Source of the DNA: Hygrocybe punicea
Lineage: Eukaryota > Basidiomycota > Agaricomycetes > Agaricales > Hygrophoraceae
Assembly: GCA_963556145.1 (NCBI GenBank)
Contig: OY744467.1
Coordinates: 2,046,001-2,110,000, forward strand
Length of the DNA: 64,000 nt
Reading direction: 5' to 3'
Position 1 is the first letter of the stretch, and the number at the start of each line of letters is the position of its first letter. Positions 56,643 through 64,000 of this stretch are shown here, one piece after another. Position numbers and translations under genes: made by a program. Below the pieces are notes generated by a model. The model had not been told where the DNA came from, ran no database searches, and worked only from the letters and a program-made list of their open reading frames with translations.

Positions 56643-59081
56643 ATGTCTTCGCTCTTGACATCGATAACTCCGTCATCGTCATCGTCTCTGTCTTCGCTCT
56701 CGACATCGAAAACTCCGTCATCGTCATCGTCCCCGTCTTCGTCTTCGTCCACGCCGTCATCGTCCACGTTACCTGACCCGCTCATCGTACACCCAAGAAC
56801 CGCTTCATCGACATCTCAGCGCCTTTCACCCACAATGACTTCGACCGCTGGATCCTCGACTGCTACCGTTCCCCATGTTACTCCTCGACAGATGCCCGCT
56901 CGCGGTCACTCCACGGCCCCGACCTTCGATGGGAACCTGCTCAATTTAAACCGCTTCTTCGAAGAAGTCGAGATACTTGCTGCCGATGCTGCTCTCGACG
57001 ACGCAGGACGCATTAAGCATAGTCTGCGCTACGCATCGCTTAGCGACTACGAGCTTTGGGTGAGTTTACCTAGCGCGACCGGCATTGATTATACCGTGTT
57101 CAAAAGGAGCATACTCGTGCTATACCCGGGCACAGAAGACGATCACCGGTACACTATGGCGGATCTCGACCGTCTTACGCACACCCAAACCGCTTACGGT
57201 ATCCGTACCCGCGCTGAACTTGGCAAATATTACCGCGAGTTCATTTGGATCTCAGGATTCCTCTTAGACAAGGGTCGAATCTCTCCTCGAGAACGCAACA
57301 TCGCGTACGAGAACGGCTTCCATCTCGAGCTTAAAAAGGACATCAAAACCCGTCTGCAGTACCAAAAACCGAACCATTTCCATAGTGACCCTTACGACTT
57401 CCAGGACTTCCACAATTGCGCCCACTTCCTGCTGGCCAGAACCGCGGCCGAACCGTCCACCGTCTCTCGTCTATCGTCAACGTCGCCTGCCGCCATCCGG
57501 TACTCGACTCCAATAGAACCCGCCACCCGCTACCCGCCACCCGCTCGCTATGACCTGGTCATTCCTAAAGCGGAACCGGTCGAACCTAACGTATCCGACC
57601 TATTTCGTCTCGTTTCGCAACAACTCGCCATCCTCACGCAAGCCCTCACCGAACGCAACAACCCCCCAAAGCTGTGTGCAAATAGGGCTGAGCCGACCAC
57701 CGTGGGACAGGGTTTCACCAATTTCAACTGCCTCTTTTGCGACGACCCGTTCCATCGTATACGCGATTGTCCTATTTGCGAGCAGTACACTCGAGACGGG
57801 ATATGCCGCAAGAACGAGCACGGCCGCATCGTATTGCCTAATGGAATGTATCTTCCAAAGGCTATTGTTGGCAAAAATATGAAGGATCGCTTCAATGCGT
57901 GGCACGCACAGAACCCCAGCAACCGCGCTCCCCCTGCCCGCAACCCCACAGAACCGTTCCAACGCGACCTGCCGCCTCATGTCAAAGCTAACTTTGTCTC
58001 CGCCGTCGAAGTACCCACCTACGAACCAGAGGTCACCACTGAGTACGCCGACATCTTTCAGTCCACGACGTCCGACATCGATGACGACAATGAACAAATT
58101 AAGGTTCTGGAAGCCGAAGTGCATCGGCTTCGCAAACGGGTTAGATTCGACGGTGTAGAGATCCCATCGAAGGCGAAAGGCAAGTCTAGAGAAACGTTTC
58201 CCAATCCGCCCGCCACTTCCACGTCCGTCCCCGCCGCGAAACCCGCCGAGAAAACGGCCAGACCTATCAACAAGCACCCAATCACCATAGTCCCCCCTTC
58301 GAACACACAGCCGACCGAGCCGACCACTCTTGTACCGTGCACTCCCCAGAACCTTCCCGCATTGCACCCCCAATACCGCTACCAGGCCCCCATCGAAGAT
58401 CCCGGTATCGCCAAATCCGTCATCGACCGCGCGCTCAATTCTCAAGTCTGCATTTCACAACGAGAACTTTTAGCCATGTCGTCCGACGCCCGCCGTCACA
58501 TGAAGGACCTCACTACTTCGAAAAAGGTCACCGCCGAGAGTAACAACGTCAAGGTCTTCCATTTTCACGCACCCGAAATCCCTACCCGCGCCTGCCAACA
58601 TTGTCAGGAAAATGTCCCGCTTGTCGTCGGCCGGGACTCAGTCCCTCTTTGTGCGGTCTACCCGCTCATCAATGGCAAGTTCATATTCGAGTGCATCCTC
58701 GACAACGGTTCCATGATCATCGGCATGTGGCGTGATATTTGGGAGAAACTCGGTTACGGCCTCCAAAACATGAAGATGCGGATGCAGTCGGCAAATAAAT
58801 GCGACAACGACACCCTCGGCCGGATCGCCAACCTAAAATTCACTTTTGGCGACGTCGATCTATTCCTACAAGTCCAAGTCGTCAACGACGCCCCCTACGA
58901 AATCCTCATCGGCCGCCCGTTCTTCACACTTTCTGAGGCCCTTACGAAGGATTATAAAAACGGAGAGCAACAAGTCACGATCATGGATCCAAACACCGGC
59001 GCCGTCATCACCTTGCCCACCATCAAGCACAACCAAAAGAACCGACGAGAGCGGTCCGACACTGGAAAGCCGGATTTTTAG
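56643..59081 (+). CDS. Gag with zinc knuckle and protease region
   Basis: 812 codons, open. After a Ser/Pro-rich start (a later ATG at 56835 is equally possible) the capsid region has FDGNLLNLNRFFEEVEILAA, then SDYELWVSLPSA and LGKYYREFIWISGFLLDKG. A CCHC knuckle CLFCDDPFHRIRDC (C-x2-C-x4-H-x4-C) lies at about residues 365-378. A retropepsin-like segment follows at about residues 680-760: PLINGKFIFECILDNGSMII and later EILIGRPFFTLSEA. The active-site triplet reads DNG in place of the usual D-S/T-G, so activity is doubtful. The frame ends GAT TTT TAG; pol is open in the -1 frame from the T-run, which would suit -1 slippage on TTT at the stop. Confidence 0.85.
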   Translation: MSSLLTSITPSSSSSLSSLSTSKTPSSSSSPSSSSSTPSSSTLPDPLIVHPRTASSTSQRLSPTMTSTAGSSTATVPHVTPRQMPARGHSTAPTFDGNLLNLNRFFEEVEILAADAALDDAGRIKHSLRYASLSDYELWVSLPSATGIDYTVFKRSILVLYPGTEDDHRYTMADLDRLTHTQTAYGIRTRAELGKYYREFIWISGFLLDKGRISPRERNIAYENGFHLELKKDIKTRLQYQKPNHFHSDPYDFQDFHNCAHFLLARTAAEPSTVSRLSSTSPAAIRYSTPIEPATRYPPPARYDLVIPKAEPVEPNVSDLFRLVSQQLAILTQALTERNNPPKLCANRAEPTTVGQGFTNFNCLFCDDPFHRIRDCPICEQYTRDGICRKNEHGRIVLPNGMYLPKAIVGKNMKDRFNAWHAQNPSNRAPPARNPTEPFQRDLPPHVKANFVSAVEVPTYEPEVTTEYADIFQSTTSDIDDDNEQIKVLEAEVHRLRKRVRFDGVEIPSKAKGKSRETFPNPPATSTSVPAAKPAEKTARPINKHPITIVPPSNTQPTEPTTLVPCTPQNLPALHPQYRYQAPIEDPGIAKSVIDRALNSQVCISQRELLAMSSDARRHMKDLTTSKKVTAESNNVKVFHFHAPEIPTRACQHCQENVPLVVGRDSVPLCAVYPLINGKFIFECILDNGSMIIGMWRDIWEKLGYGLQNMKMRMQSANKCDNDTLGRIANLKFTFGDVDLFLQVQVVNDAPYEILIGRPFFTLSEALTKDYKNGEQQVTIMDPNTGAVITLPTIKHNQKNRRERSDTGKPDF

Positions 59082-61123
59082 AAGTCGAGGACCCGGAGAT
59101 ACCTCTCGGGAAGGACGCACCGGGAGATGAGAAGCTGCCACTCGAAAGCGACCACACCTATACCACAAACTATGCTTCCCTTTTGCCGTTTCCCCTAGAA
59201 GAGGACTTATGTTTTTCTATCGATTTAGATTTCTCTTCGTCTCAGCCTCAGACTGCCGCCCAGTACATTTCATTGTTGACCGATGTACAAAATCAGCTAC
59301 GTACTACTGATACCCTTCCTTCGTCTTGTTCCGTCTCTGCTCCTGTGTCACCTATTTCTTCTTCGAATATTTGTAACAAAGCCTCTACTGAACACGCTAC
59401 TTATATCTCGTATACCACCCCCCCTACCAGGGACCTAAAAGGAGTCGTTACCAAGAAAAAGTATAAGAAGGTAGCTGATCATATCCGCCCAATTTCTACC
59501 ACTCTCCCCGATGAATACCGTATCATACGCGAGATCACCGGCGACCCGCTAGCCGATTTACCCACGCTCCCAACTCACCCGCCCGACTTTACACCCAGCA
59601 CCCGCTATACCCAGGAACGACACGACGCGATGCTGATGAACCTGGATGGATTCCTTTGGCCTGAGGAAGAAAAACTCGGCCACCATATCATCAAAACGCA
59701 AGAAGCCGCCTTCGCCTGGAACGAATCCGAGAAAGGCCAGTTCAATACGGACTACTTCCCGCCGATCCACATTCCCACCGTACCGCACGACCTGTGGGTC
59801 CATCGCAATATCCCAATCCCACCCGGCATCCTTAACGAAGTCATTGGCATCATCAAAGACAAAATTAACGCCGGTACCTATGAACCCTCGAATTCGTCAT
59901 ACCGCTCCCGCTGGTTCTGCGTTTTGAAAAAGGATGGGAAGTCTCTTCGAATCGTCCACGATCTACAGCCGCTTAACGCCATCACTATTCACGATCCTGC
60001 CATACCGCCCATGACCGAGCACTTGGCCGAGGCCTTTGGTGGCCACTCTTGCTACGCTTCCTTCGACCTCTTCGTCTCTTTCGACCAACCCCTCGTCCAC
60101 CCCTCGTCTCGGGACTATATGACCTTTCAGTCTCCACTCGGAACGCTTCGACTTACGCGGATCGCTATGGGATACACAAATTCCCCACAGATCCTACACG
60201 GTGACTCCACGTACATCCTCCATGACGAAATCCCTCATCTTGCCGTTCCGTATATGGACGATATTCCCGTCAAAGGGCCTCCAACCCGCTACAAGCAACC
60301 CGACGGTACCTACGAGACCATACCCAAGAACCCAGCAATCCGACGTTTCATTTGGGAGCACTTCCAAGGTGTCAACTGCGTCATCCAGCGTTTCCGCTAT
60401 GTCGGCGGTACCTTCAACGGCAAGAAACTCGAGTTGTGTCGACCCTCAGTCATCGTTGTCGGCCACCGATGCACATACGAAGGAAGAGTAGCCGACGACT
60501 CCAAAGTACAGAAGATTCGCGATTGGCCACTGCCAACCAACCTCACCGAAGTTCGCGCCTTTCTCAGTATCTGCGGCGTCTTGCGTATTTTTATCAAGGA
60601 CTTCTCGCTCCACTCCCGACCCCTCGTCCATCTTACCCGCAAAGGTATACCCTTCGAGTTTGGTGAAGAAGAAGAGACCACCGTCGACTACCGCAAAAAA
60701 GCCGTCATTTCATCACCAGCACTGCGCGCTATCGATTACATGCGTGAATGGGAGGTCATTCTCGCTGTCGATTCATCTGTCCTTGGAGTCGGCTTCGTTC
60801 TCATGCAAATCCGCGCTGACGGAAAACATTATCTGAATCGCTTTGGTTCAATATCGTGGAACGAACGCGAAGCCCGATACTCCCAGTCCAAGCTCGAACT
60901 TTACGGTCTCTTCAGGGCCCTCCGCGCCTATCAGATTTTCATTATCGGCGTCCACAACCTCACCGTTGAAGTCGACGCGAAGTACATAAAAGGGATGCTC
61001 AACAACCCCGACATTCAGCCCAATGCAACGATCAACCGATGGATAGCCGGCGTGCTCTTATTTGACTTTAGACTTGTTCACGTACCCGCTTCCGCACACG
61101 GTGCACCCGACGGACTCTCCTGA
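59081..61123 (+). pseudogene. Pol: reverse transcriptase and RNase H part
   Basis: Open in the -1 frame relative to gag from the gag stop; there is no need for an ATG. Order: acidic linker, TFP-like leader, RT with LKKDGKSLRIVHDLQPLN, YASFDLFVSFDQPLVHPSS, TRIAMGYTNSPQ and the catalytic YMDDIPVKGP (about 60255), the thumb (ICGVLRIFIKDFSLHSRPL), then an RNase H-like part with ILAVDSSVLGVGFVLMQI and YSQSKLELYGLFRALRAYQI and LTVEVDAKYIKGMLNN. It ends at a TGA (61121-61123) in a GLS-stop sequence where the family has arginine (CGA-like). Further stops follow at 61400 and 61412. Confidence 0.88.
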
Positions 61124-62729
61124 TGCCCCCACGCTGCAGAAGACCCCGAGGAGATCAACAACTCCGACGATTGGCTCGACCACTCCTACGGTTTCTTTAT
61201 GGAAGTCGTCAACTACCGACCCGTCCCCATACCATCTATACCGATTGCCGTATGCGGCCGCTGCCGTGCCACAGCCGACCGACTCCAAGAATTACCGGCC
61301 ATCCTCGTCTACACAAATCAGGAAGCCGTTTCTGACATACCACGATCCAATAAAGCCTGCGCGGCTGACGTTCGTCTTGCCCTCGTCGAGACTTGGTTAT
61401 GAGATCTAACCTGACCCGTGAACCTCATGGACGAAGAACACCGTCTGTTCTTACGATACGCCCTTGAATTCTTCGTCACTGATAACAAGCTTTGGCGTAA
61501 AGACCGTCACGGAAAACACAAACTCGTCATACCGCCCGACCGCCGGCTTCAATTACTCAAAGACGCTCATGACTCTCGGCCATAAAGGCATATTCTCCGT
61601 CCGCGCCCGGCTACTCGACCATTTCTGGTGGCCGCACCTCGACCACGACGTTAAGTGGTACGTCCAGTCTTGCCATCAGTGCCAAGTACGGCAAATGTGT
61701 TATCATCACATTCCGCCGACCGTCGCTACACCGGCCTCACTATTCCGCAAAGCATACATCGACATGATGTTTATGCCACGATCCAGTGGCTACTGGTACA
61801 TTGTCCAAGCCCGTTGCTCCCTCTCCACTTATCCCAAGTTCCGAATGCTACGCTGTGAGACTGGCTCGACCATCGGCACATTCCTGTTCGAAGACATCTT
61901 ATGCCGTTGGGGCACTCTCGAAGAAATCATTACTGACAACAGCAAGCCGTTCGTAGAAGCGCTCGACTATCTCGCCTCCCGCTATGGTATCCGGCACATC
62001 CGCATTTCGCCCTATAACTCACAAGCGAATGGACCCGTTGAGCGTCGCCACCTAGATGTCCAGGAGGCCATTATGAAAAGTTGTGACGGAGATGAAAAGA
62101 AATGGCACACCGTAACCCACTCCGTATTTTGGGCCGAACGGGTCACGACACACAAAAGCCTCGGATACTCGTCCTACTACATTGCACATGGAGTAGAACT
62201 GCTTTTGCCATTTGATTTTGCCGAAGCTACGTACATGGTTCCGACGCAAGATACGATGTCTACGACCGACCTCATAGTCATCCGCACCCGACAACTTCGT
62301 AAACGAGAAGCCGACCTGGATCGGGTCAAAGAAAAGCTTACCAAATCTCGGCTTGCGTCTGCCCGGCAATTTGAGCAGAAATACGCCAACACGATCAAAG
62401 TTTTCGACTTCGAACCCGGTAACCTTGTTCTCGTCCAAAATTCACGTATCGAAATGTCTCTTGATCGTAAAGCAAAACCGCGGTACTTTGGACCCATGGT
62501 TGTCGTCAGGAAAACAGAAGGCGGATCCTACATACTCACCGAACTCGACGGTGCGGTTTCTAAATCTCGATTTGCCGCTTTCCGAGTCGTACCCTACCAC
62601 GCCCGCTCAAAAATATTGATACCGTTGGATGACTTCTTACAATACCCCGATGCCAATGATACCGATTCAAATGATCTTGATGATCCGACGTACCCGCCCT
62701 CTATAGACTCCTCACCCGACGATGATTAA
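61124..62729 (+). pseudogene. Pol: integrase part
   Basis: The linker 61124-61575 is in the RT frame with TGA codons at 61400 and 61412; near 61575-61580 the frame shifts (HDS against LGHKG). The integrase then runs open to 62729: HHCC finger GHKGIFSVRARLLDHFWWPH then CHQCQVRQMC; catalytic acids in YIDMMFMPRSSGYW, EEIITDNSKPFVEAL and NGPVERRHLDVQEAI (D, D, E); and a C-terminal GPY/F-like module PRYFGPMVVVRKTEGGSYIL. No chromodomain is seen; the end is acidic. With the three stops and the shift this copy cannot make full Pol. Confidence 0.86.
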
Positions 62730-62937
62730 GCATTTCATTTATATTCTGTCCACGTTATACCCCCATTTTATTTAGTTCCTCTTAGTTTTCTAACGATATG
62801 ATGAATGATGCGAATAGTCCTATGTCTTCGGGAGCCGATCGGCTTTCCTTAGCTGGGTGAACAAGCTGACACGTCTTTTATGTACACGATATATATTTTT
62901 TTATATATACAACGGGCTCGTTATTTTTATATATATT
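62730..62937. terminator. shared 3' region of pol and the antisense gene
   Basis: 208 bp between convergent stops, with T/A-rich runs (TATATATTTTTTTATATATA near 62890). It probably holds the polyadenylation signals of both transcripts. Confidence 0.4.
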
Positions 62938-64000
62938 TTACAGGTGGCCGGTCTCGTAATCCCGCTTCAACATCGCCAACCTTGAGGTCGACCGTTTGAG
63001 ATCGACGCGGAGCCGCTGGAACTCTTGACCAAAGTGGACGAGGTGACGGTTGACGTTGGTGCCCAGGGCTCCCAGCTCCTCCATAAGGACCGCTAGCCGC
63101 ACCGACACTTGCTCATAATTCTCAATCGTCAAAACGAACGGGTTTGCTGCCAAGGCCGCCCTAAGCCTTTTCGTCGGCCGCTCTTCCTCCGACTCCTCCT
63201 CGTCTTTGTCATCATCCTCAACCGATTCCACATCCTCGACCTGCGGTTTGCTCGTTGAGGCCCGGGCAGGCCTACCGTGGATCGGCTTTGTCGTGAACGA
63301 CAACGGCTTCCTCGTGCCGACCACGACCTCTTTCCCCTTTCCGGTATCCACCTTGCGCCGACCCCCACCTGTCCGGTGTGTAGTGTTAGTACATCTTTTC
63401 TTCAGCCTCCGGCATCGTTCGCACACGTAGCCCGTGATGCCTCGACACGCCTCTTGAGCCTTGACGCAGTTGGTGCAGGGTTGTAGGGGAAATGGCCCGG
63501 TGAACTGTTACCAGGATCAGTGACTAAAGAACAAATGAACCGACACAGGAACTCACTGTCGTACCAGCCAGGTCTCCGGTCTCTATGCCCGGTGTATCTA
63601 CGTCTTCTACATCAGCCGGTGTCTCTGGTGCCGGGTCGATGGGGCCTTCCGCTTCTTGAGTCCAGTGCTGCCCGTGTTGTTCTATTCTAAGCCGCTCCCG
63701 CCTTTCCTCTGCCACCTTTCGCCTTTTCTCCGCCTCCGCTCGTGCATTTGCCTCTGCCAACCGTCTGGCCTCCTCTTCCCACGTAGCCGCTTCTTCATCC
63801 GCCTGCCGTCTAGCTTCTTCCTTTTCCTGCCTCTCTTGGTCCGCCGCTTCTTTCAGCCACTCTTCGACATCGTTAGCGTACGATTGGCAGTCGGCCCATA
63901 ATGGTGGTGTTACTGGCCTTGTACCACCAGCTCGGAGTTCCGCGACGATTCCATTATAAGCACACTAGTGGGACAACATGAGCTATCTTAAAGACACACG
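62938..64000 (-). CDS. antisense zinc-cluster coiled-coil protein, 5' end outside the window
   Basis: Read leftward: an exon from beyond the edge to 63557 with ADCQSYANDVEEWLKEAADQ and a long Glu/Arg/Ala coiled coil, a 52-nt intron, and a last exon 63504-62938 with CTNCVKAQEACRGITG and YVCERCRRLKKRC, giving C-x2-C-x6-C-x7-C-x2-C-x6-C, identical in spacing to the protein at 18715-20134. Then a basic linker, an acidic run (DDDKDEEESEEE) and a C-terminal helix. Intron position just before the cluster is the same in both genes. No stop codon is seen in the visible part. A DNA-binding, nuclear role is suggested by similarity to Zn2Cys6 domains; its job for the element is unknown. Confidence 0.75.

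Larger units (their letters stand above)
55477..64000 (+). mobile_element. Ty3/gypsy LTR retrotransposon, right end outside the window
   Basis: 5' LTR 55477-56282, primer site, gag-protease frame, pol with reverse transcriptase, RNase H-like and integrase regions, and an antisense zinc-cluster gene at the 3' side. The 3' LTR is beyond 64000. The order protease, RT, RH, integrase places it in Ty3/gypsy. Gag is intact but pol has stops and a frameshift. The LTR tip TGTAGAGG, the primer site and the Gag core match the smaller element at 17802-22608. Confidence 0.9.

Overview
The window reads as a repeat-rich chromosome segment from an agaricomycete (mushroom-forming basidiomycete). Three things point there: genes carry many 45-65 nt GT-AG introns; the repeats are the mix typical of Agaricomycetes (Plavaka and KDZ transposase fragments, hAT and Tc1/mariner-like elements, Ty3/gypsy LTR elements, many small TIR elements); and several genes belong to families I know only from mushroom genomes, such as a short kinase family and a GRF/cysteine-cluster family. 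No rRNA, tRNA or CRISPR was seen.

Layout. 1-5.5 kb: the 3' part of a spliced gene, then a Plavaka transposase whose 3' 2.65 kb is inverted in place. 5,467-22,882: one hAT transposon with a perfect 8-bp target duplication, carrying two nested insertions: an 8.9-kb composite TIR element (7,109-16,032) made of KDZ and other gene fragments and lying inside a hAT intron, and a 4.8-kb LTR element (17,802-22,608) in the last hAT codons. 23.7-31.1 kb: a host-gene island with an intact FAD monooxygenase, a small acidic protein, a mitochondrial carrier of the YMC1 type and, divergent from it, a C2H2 transcription factor. 31-37 kb: lineage-specific hypothetical genes, including a pair of spliced paralogues. 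37.4-40.4 kb: a two-gene Tc1/mariner-like element (DDE transposase plus a convergent SAM-like protein gene). 40.8-50 kb: a multicopy mushroom gene split by a 1.3-kb hAT-type TIR element, a second Plavaka fragment, and several MITEs and foldbacks. 50.5-51.9 kb: an intact kinase-like gene. 52-55 kb: degraded, strongly C-rich repeats. 55,477 to the right edge: a Ty3/gypsy element with its 5' LTR, gag-protease, broken pol and an antisense zinc-cluster gene running off the window.

How the parts relate. The two LTR elements share LTR start, primer-binding site, Gag homology and, most strikingly, a spliced antisense gene in the same place (between coding region and 3' LTR) encoding a coiled-coil protein with the same C-X2-C-X6-C-X7-C-X2-C-X6-C cysteine pattern. 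A second recurrent theme is a 51-53-bp palindrome centred on CAATTG, placed about 190 bp inside TAGTGTTG-type TIR elements. Element ORFs carry repeated CGA-to-TGA type nonsense changes while the interspersed host genes are intact.
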